Positions 42,361-50,736 of a DNA stretch of 64,000 nucleotides are shown here, in pieces. The stretch covers positions 1 through 64,000 of the forward strand of contig NZ_VTZU01000037.1 in NCBI RefSeq assembly GCF_008370685.1. Direction: 5' to 3'. This stretch comes from Aquimarina sp. RZ0 (GTDB lineage Bacteria > Bacteroidota > Bacteroidia > Flavobacteriales > Flavobacteriaceae). Each line of letters opens with the position of its first letter. The first letter of the stretch is position 1. The position numbers were made by a program, and so were the translations under genes. The notes beneath the pieces are model-generated. The model was given only the letters and a program-made list of their open reading frames with translations, did no database searches and was not told the origin of the DNA.

Positions 42361-45237
42361 TTAATGTATTCTTTTGAGAATAAACCCATTAATCCACATA
42401 TTTCCTTCTTTATTGAGATTTTTGAAATTTAAAATAATGGAGTCTGTACCATTAGAACTAATTTTTGATCGTATATATAATGGTTTTCTCTCACCAGTAG
42501 ATGCATTTTTATAATAATCGACAATATGATCATCTACTTTTTTTAGTAACTCTCCATCACTATCTTTTATACGAACCTCTATATCATTAATCAGTTTACT
42601 ATCTTTTTTGACGGCGTGATGGTAGGTTTCCAGAATGTAATTGCCTTTTTGTAAGGCAGATAGTTGTAGTGTAAGTTCTTTGTTATTTGTATATATTCCA
42701 TCTGCAGAAACAAAGCTTAACGCTCCGGTTACAGCACTCGTTTTGTGCCAATGGATGGAATCACTACTACTTATTTTTATTTCAAAACCTCCATAAACTT
42801 TATTTTTATAGGTAAGATTTTTATCTGATGCTCCTGTCCAGGGGATCCAGTTATGTTCTATGAGTTGTTCACCACCTCCTATATCTACTTTTAGAATAGG
42901 GTAATCAAAAATAGGTTGCGCATTTCGTTCTATTTCGTTTGTATTAAATACTTGTGTGTCAATAGCGGCATTACCAGCTTTAAGTCCTTTTGAAGTAGCT
43001 TTTAGTGTAATTGTACCTGCTTTATCTTTGGCTCTGATATAAATAGAAGCAACACCACTATATACTGTAGCAGGATTTGCACCAATTTTACCATTGTCTA
43101 CAATTTCTCCATCACCAGAAACAGTAAATAAAACTTTATTTTTGGCAGAAGTTACGATTTCTCCGTTTTTATCTAGAATATACGCGTGAGCAATTCTCAT
43201 ATCAGAACCTCCAGCATACAAAGGTTTGTCATTGATATTGAAATCTACTTTAATCTGATACGGAGTTTCTTCTTTTTTACGGCTGTGCTCTGTTATTTGT
43301 ATACCATTATTATAACCTATAGCTTTTAGAGCACCTTTTTTCCAATTAAAAAGAAATGTAAATGATGGGTGTTCCAAATTGGATTTGGTGATATCACTAT
43401 CTGATTTTTGAATACTGATTAGTATATCATTATGGTACAACGCAACCTCCTGGCAATTACTATAGATTCTTACCTTTCCATTTTTAGAGGCAGTTTGATC
43501 GGCAATATGCACTATAGGAGTTGGTACCAATTCTGATTGATACCAATAGTATGCTGGTTTTGCAATTCTGTAAGGGCTCAGTATTGCATAATTGGTCATA
43601 TAATCTCGACTCCAGCGATTGTCTGTAGGTAATAGATGGTTGTAGTCAGCACCTAACCAGGCTATAGCTGCTATATTTTGTTTACTTCCTTTATATCTGG
43701 AAATATGAAATTGATTTACCTCGGCATCGATAGAGCTCCCATGTTCCATTACCATTTCAAAATCACTTTCAGTAAATTCGGTTCTTCTATAATCCATAGT
43801 AGCATATACGTCTGTAATCCCTGCATTGGTAATACCATTCCACGGGCTGGATGCAGAGGCGGTCAGCCTAAAAGGATCTTCTTCTTTTGCTACCTGTTGC
43901 ATGCTCGGTACGGGACCTCGATGATTAATTCCTGCTCCCCAAAAGATAATAGATGGGTGGTTTCTGTGATTTCTGATCATTGTTCTGGTTGCTGACTCTA
44001 ATTTGGAGAACCATACATCATCGCCCCATTCAATCCAGGTAGAAGGTTCTTCATACACTAATATTCCTAATGCATCACAGGCATTGAGAAAAGCATCATC
44101 TTGTGTGTAATGCGATAACCTGATAATGTTAATTCCTGCTTTTTTGTATTGTAGTGCTTCATTATAATGAAAGGAATTAGGAACAGCATCTCCAATATTC
44201 GGATAGTTTTGATGCCTGTTGACTCCAATTAAAAAAATTGGCTTTCCATTAAGAACAAAACCTGTTCCTGGTATCAGTTTAAATTCTCTGAAACCAAATT
44301 TATTTTCGACAAAATCTACTGGTGTATTTTCATCATAAATAATAGAATAGGCTCTGTATAGGTATGGGTTGTTTGGTGACCAGAGATGAAAATCATCTTC
44401 TATAGTTGTTGTTTGTCTGAATGTATGTTGAGTATTAGCAGGGATATCAACCTGTTGATTTAGTGTTTTTAGAACGTATCCCTGATTGTTAATTATTTTG
44501 GTTACAATTTTGCAGTTTTTAGCAATAGTATTCTCATTAGTAACAGTTGTTTTGACAGATACGGTTCCATTTCTTTTATGCACAGTAGGAGTTGTAATAT
44601 GAACACCTGCATCAAATTTTTCCCAATTGTAGTTTACGTGTAATTTATTAGTAGTTACGAGATAAACATCCCGGTACAATCCTCCAAATTTGACATAATC
44701 TGTTCTATGTGGATCAGGAGGAATAGTAGCATCAAAACGGTTGTCAGCTTTAATTACAACTAGGTTTTCTTTACCAAAATTCACATAATCTGTGATGTCA
44801 AAATGGAAAGGAGTGTATCCATTTATGTTATAATTGCCAACAGGTTTTCCATTGATCCATACCTCAGTAGCATTATGAACTCCTTCAAATTCCAGGAAGA
44901 CTTTTTCAGAAGAGGAGGCGTTAATCATAATACTTTTACGATACCAACCAAAATCTCTAAGATATTTTTTTTGAACCCAATTTTCACCAATACTATCCAT
45001 TTCATAGGATACTAGTTGTAGTGTATGTGGGATTGATACCTTTTGCCAATTAGCATCATCAAACTCAGTTTTTTCAGGATTTTCAGGGACTTCGCCTCGA
45101 TGGAATTTCCAGCCATTATTAAGGTTGGTTTTTATCCTGTTGGTGGTAGCATAACCTTGTAGCATATTCTGATTCTGTCCCTGCACAGCACATGAAAACA
45201 CCCCCAAAATGAATAGTATAAAATGTACATTGTTCAT
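42361..45237 (-). CDS. GH2-family protein with altered acid/base position and C-terminal binding module
   Basis: About 958 residues from ATG 45237, chosen because it opens a signal peptide (MNNVHFILFILGVFSCAVQG); the longer frame to 45408 would overlap the GH16 gene. Domains: GH2 sugar-binding sandwich (about 35-195), Ig-like (205-315), TIM barrel (about 320-610), DUF4982/Ig-like regions (about 610-790) and a malectin-like module (about 800-958). At the acid/base position, where GH2 enzymes read GNE, this protein reads WGAGINHRG (Asn438-His439). The nucleophile candidate is Glu498 in VMEHGSS. Either another residue serves as acid, or the activity is altered. It lies 10 bp after GH16 and 22 bp before the esterase gene. 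It probably trims beta-galactosides from oligogalactans. Confidence 0.8.
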   Translation of the reverse strand: MNNVHFILFILGVFSCAVQGQNQNMLQGYATTNRIKTNLNNGWKFHRGEVPENPEKTEFDDANWQKVSIPHTLQLVSYEMDSIGENWVQKKYLRDFGWYRKSIMINASSSEKVFLEFEGVHNATEVWINGKPVGNYNINGYTPFHFDITDYVNFGKENLVVIKADNRFDATIPPDPHRTDYVKFGGLYRDVYLVTTNKLHVNYNWEKFDAGVHITTPTVHKRNGTVSVKTTVTNENTIAKNCKIVTKIINNQGYVLKTLNQQVDIPANTQHTFRQTTTIEDDFHLWSPNNPYLYRAYSIIYDENTPVDFVENKFGFREFKLIPGTGFVLNGKPIFLIGVNRHQNYPNIGDAVPNSFHYNEALQYKKAGINIIRLSHYTQDDAFLNACDALGILVYEEPSTWIEWGDDVWFSKLESATRTMIRNHRNHPSIIFWGAGINHRGPVPSMQQVAKEEDPFRLTASASSPWNGITNAGITDVYATMDYRRTEFTESDFEMVMEHGSSIDAEVNQFHISRYKGSKQNIAAIAWLGADYNHLLPTDNRWSRDYMTNYAILSPYRIAKPAYYWYQSELVPTPIVHIADQTASKNGKVRIYSNCQEVALYHNDILISIQKSDSDITKSNLEHPSFTFLFNWKKGALKAIGYNNGIQITEHSRKKEETPYQIKVDFNINDKPLYAGGSDMRIAHAYILDKNGEIVTSAKNKVLFTVSGDGEIVDNGKIGANPATVYSGVASIYIRAKDKAGTITLKATSKGLKAGNAAIDTQVFNTNEIERNAQPIFDYPILKVDIGGGEQLIEHNWIPWTGASDKNLTYKNKVYGGFEIKISSSDSIHWHKTSAVTGALSFVSADGIYTNNKELTLQLSALQKGNYILETYHHAVKKDSKLINDIEVRIKDSDGELLKKVDDHIVDYYKNASTGERKPLYIRSKISSNGTDSIILNFKNLNKEGNMWINGFILKRIH

Positions 45238-45247
45238 ATGTGTTCTA

Positions 45248-46111
45248 CTACTTTTTTTTCCATATTCTAACATATTGTACGTGATATTCCCCGTTGAGGC
45301 GATTGTCATCCGGTAATGCTCCAAACCATTTGTTGGATTCACAATTGATGTTAATTTCCAGGGGTTGGTGCCAATGCGTGTTTTTTGCCTCTCTGAATAG
45401 TATTCCATCTATGTAAAATCTTATAAATTCGGGAGTCCATTCTAAACCCCAGACGTGATAATCTTGTTGTAATTCTTGTGGGAAATAGTATTTTTTGGTT
45501 CTTGAGAAATGATTTTTCACATCTCCTTTGCCTTTTGGGGCTCTAAATACATGTAAATTAGAATTCAGATCATTTCTATTATATGTCAATCCGGGAGCAT
45601 TTTCACAGATGTCGATTTCGGTCCACCAATCTTTCCCCACATTAGTCATCCAGAAACCTGAAACCCAGGGAGCATCCATCAGTTTAAGTGATGCTTCAAA
45701 ATATCCATACAAGAACTTTTCTTTACTTTTGATAAAGCCAGTTGTATGAGTAAAGTTTTTTGGTAATTTTTCATTTTGATGCTGGTTCACCCGGATGACT
45801 AATTCATCGTTTTCTATGCTCACATTAGATGGATGAAAATAGGTGGGAGGTCTTCCTTTCCATTTTGGATTATTTTCATACCATTTGCTGGTATCCAGTA
45901 TGTTTGTTGTAAACTCATCCGAATGTTTTTTGAGAAACTCCCACTGTTTTCTGTTTTTTTGATCTGATAATGGGTAGTTACTATTAATTCGGGCTATACT
46001 ATTTTCTATTTTTATAGAATCAATATATTTTTTTGGCGGGATGGTCAAATCCTGTGCAAAGCCAGAATAATGAATAACTAATACAATCAAAAGAGCTTTG
46101 AGAATATTCAT
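45248..46111 (-). CDS. GH16 endo-beta-galactanase (porphyranase/agarase type)
   Basis: A 287-residue jelly-roll enzyme with a signal peptide (about 1-19, YSGFAQ) and no sorting tail or binding module. The GH16 catalytic motif E-x-D-x-x-E is Glu165, Asp167 and Glu170 in WWTEIDICENAPG. Other markers are GRPPTYFHPSNV, FIKSKEKFLYGYFEASLKL and HVWGLEWTPEFIRFYIDG. The compact size and WWTEIDICEN resemble agar/porphyran-active GH16 enzymes rather than laminarinases. It begins the minus-strand operon ending in GH86, with a 276-bp upstream region facing the DUF2652 gene. Expected role: cutting beta-1,4 bonds inside the chain. The subfamily is not certain. Confidence 0.87.
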   Translation of the reverse strand: MNILKALLIVLVIHYSGFAQDLTIPPKKYIDSIKIENSIARINSNYPLSDQKNRKQWEFLKKHSDEFTTNILDTSKWYENNPKWKGRPPTYFHPSNVSIENDELVIRVNQHQNEKLPKNFTHTTGFIKSKEKFLYGYFEASLKLMDAPWVSGFWMTNVGKDWWTEIDICENAPGLTYNRNDLNSNLHVFRAPKGKGDVKNHFSRTKKYYFPQELQQDYHVWGLEWTPEFIRFYIDGILFREAKNTHWHQPLEININCESNKWFGALPDDNRLNGEYHVQYVRIWKKK

Positions 46112-46387
46112 ATACCTATATAGATTAGATTTTTTTAGTAAAATTATCTATTTATGAGTACGAAACAGATTCTATTGTATTTTTGAGTATAACAAATGTT
46201 TTTTATATGAAAGATGTATTGTATTCTTTTGACCTTTTAGTTTAGGAAAATAATGGTTTAACCTTTTTGTACAAGTACTACATGCGGTTAATCATTTTTT
46301 TAATTATGGGTATACAAAAAATTAATTTGTGAAAAGACTCCTGCCCGAGTAGAAATTGTTAGCTTTAAGCATTCCATTGATAATCTT

Positions 46388-47467
46388 ATGACTATGTTCG
46401 AATCATTATTATTTATACCAGATATATCGGGATATACTCAATTTGTGCAAACTACAGAAGTGGAGCATAGTCAACATGTTATAGCAGAACTATTAGAAGT
46501 TCTAATAAAGGCAAATACTCAAAAATTACATCTTGCGGAGATAGAGGGTGATGCTTTGTTTTTTTTTAAAGAAAATGAAATTCCTTCTCAAGAAAAATTA
46601 TTGGCACAGATAGAGACTATGTATACAGGGTTTTATAGCCACTTGAAACTGTTAGAAAAAAATCGTGTTTGTCCTTGTAATGCTTGTGCTACGGCTTCAA
46701 ACCTTCAGTTAAAAATTATTGTGCATTGTGGGGAGTTACAGTTTATTACTGTGCAAAAAAAACGAAAACCATTTGGACAATCAGTTATACAAGCCCATAG
46801 ATTATTGAAAAACTCAATTTCGAGTGATAATTATGTATTACTTAGCGATCGTGTAAGTAATATTATTGGTATTTTGGATAGCTATAAGAGTCAATTATTC
46901 AACTTTTCTGCTAATGATGACATCTATGATGGAGAAAGTATTAAATACATCTTCTCTGAAATAGATAAGGATAAACTAAAGCTTACTTCATACGAAACAC
47001 CTTATGAGGTGACATTTACGAGTTCTCCCAGTATTGTAATCGAGAAAAAATTCAATATTTCCGCAGAAGAGTTATTAGAGTATATAACTAATTATAAGCA
47101 TCGTCATCATTGGGTAAAAGGACTTGATAAATTAGAATATGACCCAGATGAAGTAACCAGATTGGGTACAGAACATGTATGTGTTATTGATGGAAAAAGA
47201 CTTAATTTTACTACAGTTACAAAAAAGGCTAATCCAGATCAATTAATATATGGAGAATTGACTAAAGATGTCCCTATTGATTCTTTGTATCAGTTTTTTA
47301 TAATTACCTCTATTTCAGAAAACTCTTGCCAGCTTGTTGTAGAAATATATCCAGGAACCAAGTCGATTATCAAAAAAATAATTGCGTCATTATTTCTCAA
47401 AAAGGTGTTGAAAAAATCTACTAAAGAAGCGCTGGATCTATTAGAAAAACATATCAGTAAAGATTAA
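46388..47467 (+). CDS. DUF2652 protein: cyclase-like N-terminus plus SRPBCC-like C-terminus
   Basis: A 359-residue cytoplasmic protein. Residues 1-175 match DUF2652 and look like a class III nucleotidyl cyclase fold: LLFIPDISGYTQFV (Asp12 at the metal position), EIEGDALFFF (second acidic site) and KPFGQSVIQAHRLLKNS. A Cys-rich VCPCNACA lies in the middle. Residues about 205-359 look like a START/SRPBCC domain (SPSIVIEKKFNISAEELLEYI ... HHWVKGLDKLEYD), a fold that holds hydrophobic ligands. It is transcribed away from the GH16 operon and converges on murF with 20 bp between stops. It is probably unrelated to galactan use. Its biochemical role is not established. Confidence 0.75.
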   Translation: MTMFESLLFIPDISGYTQFVQTTEVEHSQHVIAELLEVLIKANTQKLHLAEIEGDALFFFKENEIPSQEKLLAQIETMYTGFYSHLKLLEKNRVCPCNACATASNLQLKIIVHCGELQFITVQKKRKPFGQSVIQAHRLLKNSISSDNYVLLSDRVSNIIGILDSYKSQLFNFSANDDIYDGESIKYIFSEIDKDKLKLTSYETPYEVTFTSSPSIVIEKKFNISAEELLEYITNYKHRHHWVKGLDKLEYDPDEVTRLGTEHVCVIDGKRLNFTTVTKKANPDQLIYGELTKDVPIDSLYQFFIITSISENSCQLVVEIYPGTKSIIKKIIASLFLKKVLKKSTKEALDLLEKHISKD

Positions 47468-47487
47468 GATCAGAGTGATGTATCGTT

Positions 47488-48771
47488 TCACATTAAATTG
47501 AGAATACGTTCTAATTGCATACCTCTGGATCCTTTGATAAGGATAGCAGTTTGGTTTTGTTCTGAAATCCAATTTTCTGAAAGATCTGTAAAAGTTTTAT
47601 ATTTCTTTACTCGAGGATCATCGCAAGAAGTGTGTAAAAAGTTTTCTCCAATCAAATAGATTGTATGAATAGAGGTGTTAATGATACGGTCGACTATTTT
47701 TTGATGTTCTGTAAAAGCCTCCTTGCCTAACTCGAACATGTCTCCCAGGAATACTGTTTTAGTATTATAACCTAATTGTTCAAAATTATCAATTGCCGCA
47801 CTCATACTTGTAGGATTTGCATTATAAGCATCTAGAATGATTGTGAGTTTGCCTTTGGTTATGATCTGAGAACGATTATTGGCAGGGGTATACGATTCAA
47901 TCGCAGTTTTTATTTTTTTTGGAGAAACATTAAAATATGCACCTATGGTAATTGCTGCAGCAATATTGGTAAAGTTATAAGATCCAATTAGGTTGCTATT
48001 AATATTAGTGTTTTTATAATTGACTTTTACCATTGGATCAATTTCTTCTAATTGTATAGAGATATCACTTTCACTCTTTGTAGAAAACGAAATTTTTTTT
48101 ATTCCAATAGAATTATTTGATAATTTTTTGTCCTCTGCATTCAGGAAAATAAGCTTGTCATTTTTCTTTAAGTATCTATATAATTCTGTTTTACCCTGTA
48201 ACACGCCCTCTAAACTTCCAAAACCTTCAAGATGTGCTTTGCCAATATTGGTGATATAACCATAATCGGGTTTAGCGATATTACATAGGAACTCTATTTC
48301 TTTAAGATGATTAGCTCCCATTTCTACAATACCTATTTCGGTTTCCTCATTCATTGATAGTAAGGTGAGAGGGACGCCGATATGATTGTTAAGATTTCCT
48401 GAGGTAGCTGTTGTGTTGTATTTGGTTGATAAAACGCAGTTGATTAATTCTTTGGTGGTTGTTTTGCCATTACTTCCTGTAAGAGCAATTATAGGCGTGT
48501 TTAGATACGTTCTATGATAAGAAGCTAAGCTTTGTAGTGTGTCTAAGACGTCTGAAACAAGAATATGGTTTTCTGATAGCGTAAGTTCCTTGTCATCAAC
48601 AATGGCGTATGATGCTCCGTCTTTTAAGGCATTATTAGCATACTTATTTCCGTCAAAATTTTCTCCTTTCAGGGCAAAAAACAGTGTTTGTTTTTTTATT
48701 TTCCTGGTATCAGTGCAAACACCTTTACTTTCTAAAAATAGTTGATGTATTTTAGCAATATCCATATGCAA
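47488..48771 (-). CDS. murF: UDP-N-acetylmuramoyl-tripeptide--D-alanyl-D-alanine ligase
   Basis: A 427-residue Mur ligase that adds D-Ala-D-Ala to the UDP-MurNAc-tripeptide, the last cytoplasmic step of peptidoglycan precursor synthesis. The N-terminal binding domain (about 1-90) includes the SKGVCTDTRKI and FFALKGENFDG blocks. The ATP loop ALTGSNGKTTTKELI is at 96-110. Further markers are NLNNHIGVPLTLL, EMGANHLKEIEFL, NIGKAHLEGFGS and DAYNANPTSMSAAI. Met1 and Met3 are equally possible starts. It lies downstream of gldJ in the same direction, separated by a terminator hairpin. Confidence 0.95.
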   Translation of the reverse strand: MHMDIAKIHQLFLESKGVCTDTRKIKKQTLFFALKGENFDGNKYANNALKDGASYAIVDDKELTLSENHILVSDVLDTLQSLASYHRTYLNTPIIALTGSNGKTTTKELINCVLSTKYNTTATSGNLNNHIGVPLTLLSMNEETEIGIVEMGANHLKEIEFLCNIAKPDYGYITNIGKAHLEGFGSLEGVLQGKTELYRYLKKNDKLIFLNAEDKKLSNNSIGIKKISFSTKSESDISIQLEEIDPMVKVNYKNTNINSNLIGSYNFTNIAAAITIGAYFNVSPKKIKTAIESYTPANNRSQIITKGKLTIILDAYNANPTSMSAAIDNFEQLGYNTKTVFLGDMFELGKEAFTEHQKIVDRIINTSIHTIYLIGENFLHTSCDDPRVKKYKTFTDLSENWISEQNQTAILIKGSRGMQLERILNLM

Positions 48772-48791
48772 TGTCTGAGATAGTTTTTATT

Positions 48792-48826
48792 AAAAAGCCC
48801 TGAGCATACTGCCAGGGCTTGTTTTT
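48792..48826 (-). terminator. Terminator between gldJ and murF
   Basis: AAGCCCTG (48795-48802) pairs with CAGGGCTT (48813-48820) around a 10-base loop. On the minus strand it is followed by a T-run. It should end the gldJ transcript just before murF. Confidence 0.75.
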
Positions 48827-48850
48827 GTAACGAACTTTATTAGTTGATTT

Positions 48851-50524
48851 CTATTTTGGCTTTGTATGTTTAGGCGTCTTCTTAACTTTAGATTTCTCAC
48901 CTACACGAGACATTGCGTTTCTAAATCCAATATAATCTGTAGACATATCCTGAGGGAAGAACCTTCTTTGTGCAGGATCTAACCAGTATGCTCTGTCTTT
49001 CCAGGAACCACCTTTGTAAACTCTTTTATCATTACCTACAAGCGTAGTTCTCTTACTAGATTCATCGTATCTTCTGTCTAATTTAGTACTATCTTCTTCA
49101 TTAGGTCTTACTTGATGAATAGGATCGTTATACATTCTTCTATTAGGAATGCTTTCGTCTTGAAACCCTTCATAATATCTGGAAGAACTCTTATCTCCAT
49201 CTCTAAAGTTTATGTTATCACTCTGAGTAAAGTTAGTTCTCAAATATGTTTCGTTTTCATCAACTGGGGTTTGTAATATACCTCCTGGTAATACTCTGGC
49301 AACAATTTTACCGTTACTCAGGGTGTCATAAATAATAGAATCTGTAGTAACAATCTTTACTGTTCCATCAGGGTTAATTGCATTTTTTGTATATACATTA
49401 CCTCTATAGTAATTAAAATCATTGTATTCATCATCTACGATCGGTCTATAAACATCTGCTACCCATTCGGCAACATTTCCAGCCATATCATAAAGACCAT
49501 AGTCATTTGGATTGTAAGATGCTACAGGAGCAGTTATATCAGCTCCATCATCACTCCATCCTGCAATTCCTCCATAATCACCATCACCTTGCTTAAAGTT
49601 GGCTAATTGATCTCCACGAGATCTTCTTTTTCCAGAACGCGTATATTGACCTTTCCAAGGATACTTTTTTCTACCTCTGTAAATATTGTAACTTCTAAGC
49701 TCTACAAGACCTAAAGCAGCATATTCCCATTCTGCTTCTGTAGGAAGTCTGTACTGAGGTAAAAGTAAACCATCCTTACGCTGGATATATAATCCGGTAG
49801 AATCATTTCTTTTGGCATACTGCTCTGATTTGCTACCTCCTCGGGTTGCTTCATCATTTCCTCCGTAAGTTTGAGAAGGTGCGTTTAAATAAGTTTCTGT
49901 ATTGAATGTACTTTCTGCAGATACATCCTCAAAAGGAGCATTCTGTTTTATAACTTTCTCTTCTTCTAAAATTCTTTCGTTTACACGATCAGTTCTCCAT
50001 TTACTGAACTCTACAGCCTGAATCCAGTTCACTCCAACTACTGGGTAGTTAGCATATGCAGGATGACGTAAATAGTTATTTGTCATCATTTCATTAAAAC
50101 CGAGACGATTTCTCCATACCAGCGTATCAGGAAGTGCTCCGTGATATATGTTCTTGTATTTTAGTTCAGTAGGAGGATATACACCTTTGAGCCAATCCAG
50201 ATATTCCAGATACATAATATTGGTAACCTCTGTTTCGTCCATGTAAAAAGATTGAACGTGTTGCTGTGTTGGAGTATTGTTCCAATCATGCATCACATCA
50301 TCCTGTACACGTCCCATGGTAAAGGTACCACCTTCAACAAAAACCAAACCAGGTCCTGTTTCTTGCTCTTTATAATTAGTGTTTACCTGAAATCCACCGT
50401 CTTTGGAGTTGTATTTCCAGCCTGTGGCTCTAGAACTGTTGTTGTAATCCGTTTTGCTACAACTAATCAGCATAGTACTAATGGTAAGAACCAATAGTGA
50501 CTTAAAAACTAACGCGTTTCTCAT
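48851..50524 (-). CDS. gldJ: Gliding motility lipoprotein GldJ
   Basis: A 557-residue lipoprotein (signal ending TMLISC, Cys22) with a formylglycine-generating-enzyme-like (SUMF1) fold: GLVFVEGGTFTMGR, FYMDETEVTNIMYLEYL, GVNWIQAVEFSKWRTDRVN, YRLPTEAEWEYAAL, GLYDMAGNVAEWVADVY and YKGGSWKDRAYW. GldJ is an essential gliding/type IX secretion component that forms periplasmic/outer-membrane tracks with other Gld proteins. It is not expected to be an active sulfatase maturase. It is divergent from porU across 212 bp and upstream of murF, an arrangement I know from flavobacterial genomes. Confidence 0.95.
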   Translation of the reverse strand: MRNALVFKSLLVLTISTMLISCSKTDYNNSSRATGWKYNSKDGGFQVNTNYKEQETGPGLVFVEGGTFTMGRVQDDVMHDWNNTPTQQHVQSFYMDETEVTNIMYLEYLDWLKGVYPPTELKYKNIYHGALPDTLVWRNRLGFNEMMTNNYLRHPAYANYPVVGVNWIQAVEFSKWRTDRVNERILEEEKVIKQNAPFEDVSAESTFNTETYLNAPSQTYGGNDEATRGGSKSEQYAKRNDSTGLYIQRKDGLLLPQYRLPTEAEWEYAALGLVELRSYNIYRGRKKYPWKGQYTRSGKRRSRGDQLANFKQGDGDYGGIAGWSDDGADITAPVASYNPNDYGLYDMAGNVAEWVADVYRPIVDDEYNDFNYYRGNVYTKNAINPDGTVKIVTTDSIIYDTLSNGKIVARVLPGGILQTPVDENETYLRTNFTQSDNINFRDGDKSSSRYYEGFQDESIPNRRMYNDPIHQVRPNEEDSTKLDRRYDESSKRTTLVGNDKRVYKGGSWKDRAYWLDPAQRRFFPQDMSTDYIGFRNAMSRVGEKSKVKKTPKHTKPK

Positions 50525-50736
50525 AATTTTAAGTTCGTTAAAGTAGAAATTAGGGCTTGCAATATAATAATTAACGTTAAATTTACCCTAATATTTTTAA
50601 AATAATATCAATTAGCAAAAAAATGTTTTTGTTATTGACTTTGGTTTAACGCAATATTTTTATGTTTATTATTATTTTTGAATAAAAATCAAAAATAAAA
50701 CGGAACACTAAAAGTGTGTTAAATCCGTTATACACT

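Noticed and set aside
45238-45408. N-terminal extension of the GH2 frame (57 extra residues)
   Set aside because: It overlaps the GH16 gene by about 160 bp and hides a clean signal peptide that starts at 45237.
48851-50524. GldJ as a sulfatase-maturing formylglycine-generating enzyme
   Set aside because: The fold is related, but the protein matches GldJ in size and lipoprotein signal and sits divergent to porU, so it is a motility/secretion part, not the maturase for the sulfatase at 6562.
50716-50736. GTG start for porU
   Set aside because: Two ATG codons at 50737 and 50740 directly open the signal peptide; the seven extra residues add nothing.
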